A stretch of DNA of 64,000 bases, taken from the NCBI GenBank assembly GCA_002730735.1, contig PCAU01000003.1, positions 52,574 to 116,573 of the forward strand, given 5' to 3'. The notes under the pieces are model-generated. The model was not told the DNA's origin. It made no database searches and saw only the letters and a list, made by a program, of their open reading frames with translations. The stretch is from Acidobacteriota bacterium (GTDB lineage: Bacteria; Acidobacteriota; Vicinamibacteria; Vicinamibacterales; UBA823). This document shows positions 1 to 8,672 of the stretch, in pieces (position 1 is the first letter of the stretch; each line of letters opens with the position of its first letter). The position numbers and the translations under genes are program-made.

Positions 1-14
1 CTGTCCACTGGTCC

Positions 15-20
15 TATAAT
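15..20 (+). promoter_or_regulatory. -10 box for the lipoprotein gene
   Basis: A perfect TATAAT preceded by C sits 41 bases before the ATG at 61. The matching -35 element would lie outside the window, so only half the promoter can be judged. A start around base 27 would give a leader of about 34 nt carrying a strong GGGAGGG ribosome site. Confidence 0.55.
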
Positions 21-60
21 CCGTCTGCTTAGTGGAAATTACGCAACTCGGGAGGGAGTT

Positions 61-618
61 ATGAAGCGCCTCAATCTCATATTTGCCGTCGCCTTGGTCA
101 GTATCGGCTTGACGACGATCGGATGTGGTGGGTCGAATGGCGATGATGCCGGTGCCACGCCAGCCGAGGAGGCTGCAGTAGCGGCCTTGCCAACCACCCC
201 AGTGGCTAGTGCCGGGGTCGAGGGCGAAGCTGAGGAACGGCCTCGGTTCATCGCGCCGATTCGCGGTCCCGCTGATATCGCGTACCTCGCGCCGGACACC
301 ACGGTTGAAAGCGGCGAGGTCGTCACCAGGATTGTTCTGCAGAATCGAGCGACCGGGGCGATTGCTGGCCTGAAGGTCGACGAGTTCTGGTGGGATTCCG
401 ACCGAAATCCACTGCCCGGTGACACGCAGCGATTACGCGAACCACTTATGCCTGGTGAGGTGGCCACGATCGAACTACGCGTCCCCCGCGACAACCGCAT
501 GAACCAGAATCAATATAGTTTCAGTCACGCCAACGGACAGATTAATGCCCAGCTGGTCGAAGAACTCCCGGATCCTGAACCAGAAGAGGAGTCCGAGGGC
601 GGGGAAACTGAAAGCTAG
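61..618 (+). CDS. Small lipoprotein of unknown function
   Basis: This 185-residue protein starts with a short basic end and a hydrophobic stretch (about residues 5-21) ending in the lipobox-like L-T-T-I-G-C, so Cys22 would be lipidated and the protein anchored in a membrane. Residues 25-60 are Ala/Glu/Pro-rich and probably unstructured. Residues 65-165 hold a compact segment with alternating hydrophobic residues (VTRIVLQN, VATIELRVP) that looks like a beta-sandwich of the FxLyD or DUF type, which could mediate extracellular contacts. The C-terminus is very acidic (EEESEGGETES). The start is supported by GGGAGGG 5-11 nt upstream. I do not recognise a specific family. It stands alone, with a terminator after it. 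Confidence 0.8.
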   Translation: MKRLNLIFAVALVSIGLTTIGCGGSNGDDAGATPAEEAAVAALPTTPVASAGVEGEAEERPRFIAPIRGPADIAYLAPDTTVESGEVVTRIVLQNRATGAIAGLKVDEFWWDSDRNPLPGDTQRLREPLMPGEVATIELRVPRDNRMNQNQYSFSHANGQINAQLVEELPDPEPEEESEGGETES

Positions 619-644
619 CGTATTGGCACGGCGGGAAACGACAT

Positions 645-674
645 GGGGCCAGCGAGCGTCTGCTGGCCCCGTTT
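645..674 (+). terminator. Intrinsic terminator after the lipoprotein gene
   Basis: A perfect 9-bp stem GGGGCCAGC (645-653) / GCTGGCCCC (662-670) with an 8-nt loop is followed by GTTT. The U-run is short, but the hairpin is very stable. It lies between the lipoprotein gene and the convergent VWA gene, which ends at 726. Confidence 0.7.
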
Positions 675-725
675 CACGTACGGGGCCTTGTTAAAACAAA
701 CCGCGGGGGCTTTCGCAACCCATCC

Positions 726-2834
726 TCATGGAGTCGGATGTAAGCGAAACGGTACCTCACGCATGACCACTGCGTTTCGATCAATCCGCGAACGTGCCTC
801 CGTACGCAAAATATAGAGACCAGGGTCAACTCCTTGCAGTGGAATTTGGAGCGCGTGCCCATACCCGCCGCGCTTGCCCTCTAGCTCATCACTCGAGCGG
901 ACGTCGTTCACATTGAAGACGACGCGTCCGTCGTCAGCCGTGATCGTCGTAGTAATGTCCACCGTGTGCTCACGGTCCACTTCGTTGTCATAAATCTCTA
1001 CGAACACGAATAGCTGATCACCTAACTCAAAATCACGAAGCGTGGTTGGTTGGGTCGGCAACACATCCTGAAACTGCTCATCGGATTTGACCGCCGGCGT
1101 CCGACTCGCATGAACGGACGCTATCGCAATACCACTCATCTCTATCGGTCCTTCAGAAAAATCTGGAACCTCGAGGTCATACAAGATACTTCCACTCCGA
1201 CTGCTACCCGTTTCAATTGCCGCCACCCGCACCTGGTACCGCCCCGGCTCGAGATCAAATCGGGAATTCAACTTCAAGCCGTGATTTGATACCGCCTCGT
1301 ACGCTTCCGGTGGTAACTCGAGAGGTATCGAGAGGGTTTCACCACCAGCGATCTTGTTTTCCTCATCGAGAATAGTGAGCGACAACTCAATCGTGTCCTC
1401 AAAGTGTCCGTTCTTCTCAGTGAAGGTCAGAGCTTGCCCACCAATTTCAGCCATGAAGGCAACTGACGACTTTGGGCGCTCTCCCAGAAACGGTGCCGCC
1501 GAGACGCGTAACGTGAGCCCGCTTACCGGCAACGGGTTCGTCATCACCTCACGGAGTTCGTCAGAGGCACCTTCTATCTCGGCGAGCTCCATTCTAGGCT
1601 CGTTACCTCGTGGCGCCTGGTACCCTTTCCGCGAGCGGACAACAAGGCCAGGACGGGTGACACGTACTTCAATCTCTCGGTTCCGACCATCACGCCGGTC
1701 GTTGGTTGGATAGTAGCCAAATACATAGTAAGAACTGTTATCCTCAACGATTCGGGTGAACGCGTTCGACAGGTCGTTCGAGTTTATAAACGCCATGCCA
1801 CCTGTCCCGTCGGCCAGATCCTGTAAGTTGTCCTGCGCCAATCTGAGGTTGTACCGGAGTGAATCGTTCCGAAGTCCCGTCTCGCCGCCAGTAAATCGGT
1901 CGTCTTGGATGAGCGAAGCTTCGATCTGGTCTGAACCAATAGTTGTCATACCACGAGGGTCGAGGGTATAGAGCGCGACATTTGCCTGGGCAGCCGCACC
2001 TATGGTCCGCTCCAACTCAGACGCAATCGTTGAAGCGTATGGCGAATTGAAAACGTCGTAGATGTCGTAGTCGATCCCTTGGCTCATAAAGACCACGGCT
2101 TTTCTGCGACCGCGCACACCCGAAAGCCAGTCCGAAAGTTCCCGGAGCGTTCCTAGCGTGGCACGCGCCTTGGTGCCCCGCTCAAAGTCGAGTTCGTCTA
2201 CAACGCGACTGTTATGAAAATCTTCCTGGCTGAGGTATCGGAAATAAGTATCGTTCCGCCCCATCACGCTGGAACGGGCACCTTGCCCTGCAAACTTATC
2301 CACGGCCTCCAAGAGTAGGCGCTGATGACCGGTGAATCCCTGTGACACATCGGTACGCCCGCTCGCAAAGAAAACAGCAGTGAGGTCATTAGCACCGATG
2401 TGGCGCTCGATAAATTCCTTGGCAGCTGCTTTAACGTAGGCCGTGTGTAGTGGTGTTGTCTGTAAATCATCGAGAAGGAGAACGAACAATCTGCCTTCGA
2501 ACGGCCGCTCGTTCGAACTGACGTCGGGCTCGATCAACTCAGACGAAACCAGCGTGCGCTCGGCACGCTCTATCGGAATATTGACAAGAGAAAAAGCGCT
2601 GACTTCTTGTACTTTCCCATCCTCGAAGACCTTAAAGTCACTCAGGGCTAAGTCATCGATGAAATTTCCGTTCTCATCAGTAACAACCGCATCCACTTCG
2701 ACATAATTAACTTCGAGTCTAAACGTAACGGGTGGCTGCTGCGCTGCATCCTGCGTCACTTGCTGGGCCAGAACGCCAATGGTCAACCACAGCGCTACCA
2801 GCCCAACCCCCACAGACAAGCGTAAGGAGGGCAT
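726..2834 (-). CDS. Secreted VWFA-related (Acidobacterial-type) protein
   Basis: This is a secreted or periplasmic protein of about 702 residues. With a start at 2834 it opens with a clean signal peptide (MPSLRLSVGVGLVALWLT, then cleavage near LAQQ). A domain with the conserved opening 'VNYVEVDAVVTDENG' follows, then a von Willebrand A-like domain (FVLLLDDLQTTP, later VVFMSQGIDYD), and a C-terminal half rich in beta strands. This layout is that of the VWFA-related Acidobacterial family (TIGR03436), whose function is unknown. A longer frame reaches 2951, but a TATAAT at 2937-2932 on this strand would place the transcription start downstream of that codon. A GGTGA lies 10-14 nt before the ATG at 2834; an in-frame GTG 12 nt upstream is an alternative start. 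It is convergent with the lipoprotein gene. Confidence 0.8.
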   Translation of the reverse strand: MPSLRLSVGVGLVALWLTIGVLAQQVTQDAAQQPPVTFRLEVNYVEVDAVVTDENGNFIDDLALSDFKVFEDGKVQEVSAFSLVNIPIERAERTLVSSELIEPDVSSNERPFEGRLFVLLLDDLQTTPLHTAYVKAAAKEFIERHIGANDLTAVFFASGRTDVSQGFTGHQRLLLEAVDKFAGQGARSSVMGRNDTYFRYLSQEDFHNSRVVDELDFERGTKARATLGTLRELSDWLSGVRGRRKAVVFMSQGIDYDIYDVFNSPYASTIASELERTIGAAAQANVALYTLDPRGMTTIGSDQIEASLIQDDRFTGGETGLRNDSLRYNLRLAQDNLQDLADGTGGMAFINSNDLSNAFTRIVEDNSSYYVFGYYPTNDRRDGRNREIEVRVTRPGLVVRSRKGYQAPRGNEPRMELAEIEGASDELREVMTNPLPVSGLTLRVSAAPFLGERPKSSVAFMAEIGGQALTFTEKNGHFEDTIELSLTILDEENKIAGGETLSIPLELPPEAYEAVSNHGLKLNSRFDLEPGRYQVRVAAIETGSSRSGSILYDLEVPDFSEGPIEMSGIAIASVHASRTPAVKSDEQFQDVLPTQPTTLRDFELGDQLFVFVEIYDNEVDREHTVDITTTITADDGRVVFNVNDVRSSDELEGKRGGYGHALQIPLQGVDPGLYILRTEARSRIDRNAVVMREVPFRLHPTP

Positions 2835-2931
2835 CAACAATTTCACCAGTCGTTGTCGGCCCAAACGTCCCGTCGGACGCCAACACAAACCACCCCCCAT
2901 TCCCCCAGATCTCATTCTCCCATTATAGGAA

Positions 2932-2937
2932 GTCCTT
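2932..2937 (-). promoter_or_regulatory. -10 box for the VWA gene
   Basis: On the minus strand this reads CCTATAATGGG, a perfect TATAAT. No good -35 is seen 17 nt further up. Predicted transcription starts near 2925, giving a leader of about 90 nt to the ATG at 2834. It argues against translation from the first Met of the open frame (2951). Confidence 0.5.
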
Positions 2938-3112
2938 CCTCTTTCTCCCAATACGACGGTGACTGGGGCAAAAAATCCCCGAACGCCAGTATGACAGCCT
3001 GAACACTAACCGTCGGTAACATCACCCGTTAGTTGCCGAACATCCCAACCAACGCTAGCCAATCGACGTCCTATCACAAGAAGCCTGCGAACCAAGCGCT
3101 CTGCAGGTAGAC

Positions 3113-3121
3113 TGCTATACT
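3113..3121 (+). promoter_or_regulatory. Extended -10 promoter close to the M24 peptidase start
   Basis: TGCTATACT is an extended -10 element (TGn-TATACT) ending only 7 nt before the ATG at 3129. The predicted transcription start is at or within a base or two of the ATG. No Shine-Dalgarno sequence is present in between. The arrangement fits a leaderless or nearly leaderless mRNA. Confidence 0.45.
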
Positions 3122-3128
3122 CCAACTG

Positions 3129-4310
3129 ATGCCATTGGACATTTCGGCCATTCAGACAGCGCTTTGCGACGACGGGCTAGATGGGTGGCTCCTGTACGAT
3201 TTCCACGGTTCCAACGAGATCGCGAGGCGGCTAGTTGGCTTATCCGGTACCGGCAAAATGGAGACCCGCCGCTGGTACTACTTGATTCCGGCGGAGGGCG
3301 AACCGCGAGGACTGGTGCACGCGATTGAGCGACACAACCTCGACACGCTGCCAGGCTCAAAACAAGTCTATGCAGATCGACAGCAGCTCGAGGTCGGGCT
3401 GCGGACACTAGTCTCCGGCCAGCGACGTCTTGCAATGGAATATTCGCCAAACTGCGCCATCCCATACCTGTCCCGGATCGATGCAGGCACAGTCGAACTG
3501 CTGCGACGCTTCAACATTGAGCCTGCTTCGTCAGGTAACTTGGTACAGCGCTTTGTTGCACGGTGGAACGAACGGGCGCTCGCGTCCCATCGGAAAGCCT
3601 CCGAGCGACTTCACCGGATCAAAGACCGAGCGTTCGATGAAACCGGCCGGGCATTACGAAACCGGACTGGGCCAACTGAACACGATTTACAGCAGCAAAT
3701 GGTTGACTGGTTCGCTGAGGAAGGACTGGTCAGCGATTCGGCACCGGTTGTTGCCGTCCAAGAGCACTCCGGCGACCCACATTATCTTCCGCAAGCAAAT
3801 AATAGCCGAGTTGTCAGCGCCGATATGCTCTTACTCCTTGATCTATGGGGAAAGTTGGACGAGCCCGACACAGTGTTTGCTGACATCACGTGGGTGGGCT
3901 ACACAGGCCGGTCTGTACCAAAACCAATGCAGACAGCCTTCAGCGTCATCACTGCAGCCCGAGATAAAGCAGTTGAACTAATTGAGGCACGGGTCCAAGC
4001 TGAACAAGCACTGATGGGCTGGGAAGTCGATCGCGCTGCCCGAGAAGTGATCCAGCTTGCTGGTTATGGAGATTGGGTATTACATCGTACCGGACACAGC
4101 CTCGGTGAACAGGTCCACGGCGATGGGGTGCATCTGGACGACTACGAAACTCACGATGATAGATGTCTGCTGCCTGGCACGGGCTTCACAATCGAACCAG
4201 GTGTCTACAGTAGCGAATTCGGTGTGCGAACCGAGATAAACATGTACATCGGTGAGCGGGAGGCTCTGGTAACCGGGCCACGACAGACAGAGATTGTTAC
4301 ACTCGGCTAA
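3129..4310 (+). CDS. M24 family metallopeptidase (Xaa-Pro aminopeptidase-like)
   Basis: This 393-residue protein has a creatinase/prolidase layout: an N-terminal domain (about 1-150) and a C-terminal pita-bread peptidase domain. The five expected metal ligands are visible as Asp238 (LLLDLWG), Asp252 (FADITWVG), His323 (RTGHSLG), Glu356 (FTIEPGVY) and Glu369 (RTEINMY). His330 in 'QVHGDG' fits the second conserved histidine. It probably removes the N-terminal residue before proline from peptides in the cytoplasm, since no signal peptide is seen. The exact substrate cannot be told; creatinase-like or dipeptidase activity is possible. No ribosome site is seen before the ATG. The HtrA gene follows 82 nt later. 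Confidence 0.85.
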   Translation: MPLDISAIQTALCDDGLDGWLLYDFHGSNEIARRLVGLSGTGKMETRRWYYLIPAEGEPRGLVHAIERHNLDTLPGSKQVYADRQQLEVGLRTLVSGQRRLAMEYSPNCAIPYLSRIDAGTVELLRRFNIEPASSGNLVQRFVARWNERALASHRKASERLHRIKDRAFDETGRALRNRTGPTEHDLQQQMVDWFAEEGLVSDSAPVVAVQEHSGDPHYLPQANNSRVVSADMLLLLDLWGKLDEPDTVFADITWVGYTGRSVPKPMQTAFSVITAARDKAVELIEARVQAEQALMGWEVDRAAREVIQLAGYGDWVLHRTGHSLGEQVHGDGVHLDDYETHDDRCLLPGTGFTIEPGVYSSEFGVRTEINMYIGEREALVTGPRQTEIVTLG

Positions 4311-4392
4311 GTACGCGACGATCAAATCAACTGTCGCAACGGCGCTCACGCATAACGCCGCGGTAGGTCGGCTGAAAGTTTGGGAGGAATCG

Positions 4393-5904
4393 ATGTCCAC
4401 GCGAAGAACAACCGTCTTTTCCATGGTGCTGATTGCTGTTGTCTCTATGGCCGTTGGCATGGTGCTCACGTCACGGTTAGACCTGTCGTCAAGTTCGTCG
4501 GCTCAATCGGTTAGCCTGCCGCCGACAAACAGTGACCCGATAACAGGAACAATCGACGCTCAGACGTTTCGTCGCATCGCGACCGCCCAAACGCCAATGG
4601 TCGTGACCATCAGGACCGAATCACGTCGATTAACACAGGACCTGACGGACTTCTTTGGTGGGGGCGACGACCTATTTCGACGCTTCTTTGGACAACCGGC
4701 GCCAGAGCAGGAACGCCCTCGTGAGGAATTCACCCAAGGTGCCGGTACCGGCTTTGTGATCGACGCAACAGGGTTAATCTTAACTAACAATCACGTTGTC
4801 GAAGACGCCACGAAAATTGAGGTGGGTTTTTTCAACGATGAAAGTGCCTTCTACGAAGCTCGCGTCGTGGGACGAGACCAGCTAACCGACAGTGCTCTTA
4901 TCGAACTCGTCGATCAACCAGAACATGATCTCCCAGTCGCTAGATTTGGCGATTCGAGTCAGATACAACCTGGGGACTGGGTCATGGCCATCGGTAACCC
5001 GTTCAACCTGGCGCACACGGTCTCTGTCGGCGTAATCAGTGCGATAGGTCGGCCATTTCCTGTGGCTCCTGGTCGGCAACAAGATGTTCTCCAGACTGAT
5101 GCGGCGATCAATCCTGGCAACTCAGGCGGCCCGTTGCTCAACATTCGCGGCGAAGTAGTTGGCATCAACACCGCGATCGTGAGCGACCGCGCCAGTAATC
5201 TTGGTATCGGTTTCGCGGTCCCGATAAATGCAGTCCTCGAATTGCTACCACAACTTCATGGTGGCAAAGTGACCCGTGGGCGGATTGGTGTGAACATCAC
5301 TGCTGTGCAGCGGGAAGCCGTCGAACTATTCGGGTTACCCAATACACAAGGGGCGGTGGTCGCAAGCGTTGAACCTGACGGGCCGGCAGCACTAGGGGGC
5401 CTCGAACCTGGCGACGTGATTGTCGAGTACAACGGGGATCTTGTGACCGATACAAGCGACTTGCAGAGCAAAGTAACCCGCACGGTTCCGGGGACCGAAG
5501 TGCCAATCACAGTTATGCGGGAACAGGAGCGAACAACCCTAGAAGTGACCATCGGGGAACTCGACCTGGAAGCCGAAGCCCAGCCACGTTCGGCCAGCAA
5601 TAACAATGAGGATCAGAGTACTGGGTTCGGAATGACGCTCTCCGACCTCAACGGTGAGTTGTCACGGCGGCTTGGAGTTCCAAGTGATATTACAGGTGCA
5701 ATCATTAGAGAACTCGAACCTCGAGGCGCCGCAGCACAGGCTGGCATGCGGCAGGGGGATATCATCGTCGAGGTTAACCGAGTCGAGGTCGATAGTGCCC
5801 GTAGTGCGGTGCGAGAATTGCAACTCGTCGACTCCGGAGAACCGGCCTTCTTCCTGATTTGGCGAGACGGCACGGAGACCTTCGTTCAAGCGACTAAAGA
5901 GTGA
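4393..5904 (+). CDS. HtrA/DegP-like serine protease with two PDZ domains
   Basis: This periplasmic quality-control protease has about 503 residues. The start at 4393 is chosen because GGAGG lies 6 nt upstream and a signal anchor (MSTRRTTVFSMVLIAVVSMAVGMV) follows directly; the frame is open to 4294. The trypsin-like catalytic triad is His134 (TNNHVVEDA), Asp166 (LTDSALIEL) and Ser244 (NPGNSGGPLLN). Two PDZ domains follow, at about residues 285-370 and 400-490, the second ending in FLIWRDGTETFVQATKE. The flexible LA loop (about 85-112) is rich in Phe and acidic residues, as in Deg proteins. The family degrades or refolds misfolded envelope proteins. It sits 18 nt before the MidA-like gene, possibly in one transcript. 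Confidence 0.93.
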   Translation: MSTRRTTVFSMVLIAVVSMAVGMVLTSRLDLSSSSSAQSVSLPPTNSDPITGTIDAQTFRRIATAQTPMVVTIRTESRRLTQDLTDFFGGGDDLFRRFFGQPAPEQERPREEFTQGAGTGFVIDATGLILTNNHVVEDATKIEVGFFNDESAFYEARVVGRDQLTDSALIELVDQPEHDLPVARFGDSSQIQPGDWVMAIGNPFNLAHTVSVGVISAIGRPFPVAPGRQQDVLQTDAAINPGNSGGPLLNIRGEVVGINTAIVSDRASNLGIGFAVPINAVLELLPQLHGGKVTRGRIGVNITAVQREAVELFGLPNTQGAVVASVEPDGPAALGGLEPGDVIVEYNGDLVTDTSDLQSKVTRTVPGTEVPITVMREQERTTLEVTIGELDLEAEAQPRSASNNNEDQSTGFGMTLSDLNGELSRRLGVPSDITGAIIRELEPRGAAAQAGMRQGDIIVEVNRVEVDSARSAVRELQLVDSGEPAFFLIWRDGTETFVQATKE

Positions 5905-5922
5905 ATCATCTTCACTAGACCC

Positions 5923-7056
5923 ATGGTGCTCCGCGACCTAATAGTGGAGCGGGCCCGTAAGAACGGCCCGCTCACCTTCGTGGAGTACATGGAGTTGGCG
6001 CTGTACCATCCCGAGCTTGGTTACTACACACGCGCGTCCCAACGCTCTGGCCGTGCAGGTGATTTTTTCACCAGCGTCGACGTTGGAACTCTTTTCGGTC
6101 AGTTGCTGGCCGTGCAGTTTGAGGAGATGTGGTCGCTCGTCAATCAATCTGATAAAGAAGAACCACTGTTCGACATTGTCGAGGCTGGCGCTGGTAATGG
6201 ACGCTTATCCCGAGACGTGTTGAGTGCGGCAAGCTTGGTCCCGAGTTTCTACGACTCTATCCGACTCCATCTCGTAGAACGCAGCATCAACGCCCGTTCC
6301 GAGCAGCCTGCTGTGCTCGGAACCCATATTGACAAACTCGTTTACAGCAATGACGAGCTACCTCACGCGATCCGCGGTGTCATATTCGCCAACGAGCTCC
6401 TCGACGCATTTCCCGTTCATCGGGTCACAATGACCGCAGACGGACTGCGTGAGATCCGCGTGGACGCGGACGGTGATCGCCTAGTCGAACGGCTACAGCC
6501 TGTTCAGACGCCAACCTTGTTGAAGTATTTAGACAAGCTTAAGGTCACGTTACCGATTAACTCCTCTGCCGAAATTAATCTACTTGCACTAGATTGGGTC
6601 CAGACAGCGGCCAATCAGCTTCATGAAGGCTTTATCGTGCTCATCGACTACGGCCATGATGCGCTGCAGCTCTACGGCTCCGCACAACGTCACGGAACGT
6701 TGGCTGCATACCGTCAACACGTCCAAGCACCGAGCAGAGCTTTATGGCTAAATGAACCAGGCGACTGGGATCTTACGTCGCACGTCGACCTCACATCGTT
6801 GACTCGTTGCGCCGAACAATGCGGACTTCTGTGTCTCGGCTCACTCGACCAAACCTATTTCCTACTTGGACTCGGCAGTGCGGACATCCTTTCAAGCCAG
6901 CCAGATAATAGTCTTGACGAGCTCAAACAACGTCTCGCCGCAAAGACGCTGTTCATGCCAGGTGGACTAGGTAGCACACACAAAGTATTGGTCTTCGCTA
7001 ATGGCGTTGGTTCGCCAGCACTCCGTGGCTGTTCTTACGGTACGCGGTTGACCTAG
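5923..7056 (+). CDS. SAM-dependent methyltransferase, MidA/NDUFAF7 family
   Basis: This 377-residue protein belongs to the COG1565/DUF185 class. The N-terminus shows the family's signature (GPLTFVEYMELALYHPELGYY). A SAM-binding glycine loop follows (FDIVEAGAGNGRLSRDVL, about 85-102), then the post-loop ANELLDAFPVHRV (about 157) and the 'LIDYGHD' motif (about 242). In mitochondria the relative NDUFAF7 methylates an arginine of a complex I subunit. The bacterial substrate is not established, so the role here is family-based inference. The start is the ATG at 5923, with no strong ribosome site; the short 18-nt gap after the HtrA gene suggests co-transcription. The last 15 residues (SPALRGCSYGTRLT) are not part of the conserved core. 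Confidence 0.88.
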   Translation: MVLRDLIVERARKNGPLTFVEYMELALYHPELGYYTRASQRSGRAGDFFTSVDVGTLFGQLLAVQFEEMWSLVNQSDKEEPLFDIVEAGAGNGRLSRDVLSAASLVPSFYDSIRLHLVERSINARSEQPAVLGTHIDKLVYSNDELPHAIRGVIFANELLDAFPVHRVTMTADGLREIRVDADGDRLVERLQPVQTPTLLKYLDKLKVTLPINSSAEINLLALDWVQTAANQLHEGFIVLIDYGHDALQLYGSAQRHGTLAAYRQHVQAPSRALWLNEPGDWDLTSHVDLTSLTRCAEQCGLLCLGSLDQTYFLLGLGSADILSSQPDNSLDELKQRLAAKTLFMPGGLGSTHKVLVFANGVGSPALRGCSYGTRLT

Positions 7057-7095
7057 ATGCGCGGTGGAGGGCAAGCGCCGCGGGCAGGTTATCGC

Positions 7096-7101
7096 TATAA
7101 T
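7096..7101 (+). promoter_or_regulatory. -10 box for the CYTH-NTase-kinase operon
   Basis: TATAAT, in the context CGCTATAATTTT, lies 36 nt before the ATG at 7138. No convincing -35 is seen. It separates the MidA-like gene from the next operon. Confidence 0.5.
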
Positions 7102-7137
7102 TTTCTGGACCAAGTTATAGACACGGAACACTGAAGG

Positions 7138-7698
7138 ATGAACCGTCCTCTGGAACGCGAAGTCAAACTCAGGTACTCCAAGCCAGATGAGGCCAGAGAA
7201 GCGATACTTAAGACCGGCGCAAGGCTGATGCGCAGACGAAGGCTTCAGCAGGATTCCTTACTAGATACCGACGATGGCACACTGAATCGCCAAAATTCGA
7301 CATTGCGTGTTCGTGTAGAGTCTGAACAAGCCACCGTAACATTTAAGGGCCCGACGATTTCATCGACGATGAAATTACGCGAAGAACTGGAAACACCTGT
7401 TGGTGACGGTCCCACGGTACTCAGAATGCTTGAACGAATCGGTTTCACAATCGCATTTCGCTATGAGAAGTATCGCGAAGAGTTCAGGAGCGGTGATGTC
7501 ATAGTAGCCATCGATGAAACACCAACTGGGACCTTTGTCGAACTTGAAGGTTCGGCACAGGGCATCGAGGCGCTTACAGTGCAACTGGGTCGGGCGCAGT
7601 CTGACTACATAACCGAAACCTATTACGAGCTTTTCATGCAGACAGGAAACGCTGACACGACCGCGAGTCCACACATGATATTCGGAAGTGTAACGTGA
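7138..7698 (+). CDS. CYTH domain protein (class IV adenylate cyclase / thiamine triphosphatase-like)
   Basis: This 186-residue protein starts with the defining ExExK signature (Glu6, Glu8, Lys10 in LEREVKLRY). It shows the alternating basic and acidic strands of the triphosphate tunnel fold: LRVRVESEQATVTFKGP, KLREELETPV, YEKYREEF, and VIVAIDETPTGTFVELEG. CYTH enzymes bind a triphosphate and two metal ions; known activities include cyclic AMP synthesis, thiamine triphosphate or inorganic triphosphate hydrolysis. Which applies here cannot be read from sequence. GAAGG lies 4 nt before the ATG. Its stop overlaps the GTG of the nucleotidyltransferase (GTGA), implying translational coupling with a sugar-activation pair. 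Confidence 0.88.
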   Translation: MNRPLEREVKLRYSKPDEAREAILKTGARLMRRRRLQQDSLLDTDDGTLNRQNSTLRVRVESEQATVTFKGPTISSTMKLREELETPVGDGPTVLRMLERIGFTIAFRYEKYREEFRSGDVIVAIDETPTGTFVELEGSAQGIEALTVQLGRAQSDYITETYYELFMQTGNADTTASPHMIFGSVT

Positions 7699-8672
7699 CA
7701 AATATGCTTCCGACTCAGGCCTTAGTGTTGACCGCAGGTCTCGGCAAGCGCCTTCGTCCTCTCAGCAACATCCGTGCCAAACCGGCCATCCCGGTTGCAG
7801 GCGAGCCACTCGTGCATCGTCTACTGCGCTGGTTAGTTGGTCAGGGTGTTCGGGATGCAGTGCTGAATCTTCACTACCTCCCAAACACGATTACAGGTGT
7901 TATTGGCGATGGAAGCGAACTCGGCCTCCGCATACGTTACACATGGGAACCGCGTTTACTTGGCTCGGCTGGTGGACCGCGCACGATGCTACCGTTACTG
8001 GACCCCTGTTCAACGTTTATTGTCAACGGTGACACCCTCACCGACATGTCTCTTGAACGATTGGCCGACGAACATAAGCAGAGCGGCGCTAGGGTCACTC
8101 TGGCAGTTACCGACAATCCCGATCCCACCCGGTACGGTGGAGTCACCGTAGACGATAGCGGATGGGTCCGCGAGTTCTTACCACCGGGTCACCAAGCGCC
8201 TTCTAAGCATTTTGTTGGTGTGCAACTGGTTGAGCCAAGCGTGTTTGATCAACTAACTTTGGGAGAACCCGCTTCATCAGTGGGCGGACTATATACGGGT
8301 CTGATAGCTTCCGAACCTCGTAGCATTCGTGCGCATAGAATCTCTGGGCGTTTCCTCGACATTGGTACACCGGCGGACTATTTGGAAACCTCGCTCGCAC
8401 TTGCTCCCGAGGGCGGACTTTCAAAAATTACTGGTGCCGGTAGTAGCGTTGATCCCTCGGCCAAGCTAGTTCGGACAGCCATCTGGGACCGAGTCACCGT
8501 AGAGGCGAATTGTGAGCTGACTGACTGTATTCTCACCGACGGGGTGGAACTCCCATCGGGCAGTCGGTTTACACAACAGGTCCTCTTGCTGCAACCTGGT
8601 TCGGCAGAGCCTCTAGTGACTCCTCTAGTCGCCAAACCAGCTTCACCGCCGGAAGGTGCGACTGGAGCATGA
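7695..8672 (+). CDS. Sugar nucleotidyltransferase (MurU / ManC-like)
   Basis: This 325-residue protein has the NTP-transferase signature near the N-terminus (LTAGLGKRLRPLSNIRAKP, about residues 11-29). It continues with the nucleotide-binding 'VNGDTLTDM' (about 110), 'GGVTVDDSG' and the product-site motif 'FLDIGTPADYLE' (about 218-230). The C-terminal 90 residues hold a short left-handed-helix-like stretch (GSSVDPSAKLVRTAIWDRVTV), then a Pro/Ala tail. It makes an NDP-sugar from a sugar-1-phosphate. Together with the kinase encoded next, the best guess is a MurU-like activation of MurNAc- or GlcNAc-1-phosphate in cell-wall recycling; mannose- or glucose-1-phosphate are alternatives. The GTG start overlaps the CYTH stop; an ATG three codons later (7704) is possible. 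Confidence 0.82.
   Translation: MTNMLPTQALVLTAGLGKRLRPLSNIRAKPAIPVAGEPLVHRLLRWLVGQGVRDAVLNLHYLPNTITGVIGDGSELGLRIRYTWEPRLLGSAGGPRTMLPLLDPCSTFIVNGDTLTDMSLERLADEHKQSGARVTLAVTDNPDPTRYGGVTVDDSGWVREFLPPGHQAPSKHFVGVQLVEPSVFDQLTLGEPASSVGGLYTGLIASEPRSIRAHRISGRFLDIGTPADYLETSLALAPEGGLSKITGAGSSVDPSAKLVRTAIWDRVTVEANCELTDCILTDGVELPSGSRFTQQVLLLQPGSAEPLVTPLVAKPASPPEGATGA

Noticed and set aside
2884..2904. C-rich stretch upstream of the VWA gene as a third homopolymer tract
   Set aside because: It is broken into runs of 5-6 C and codes through the leader; not a slippage tract like the G9 and G10 runs.
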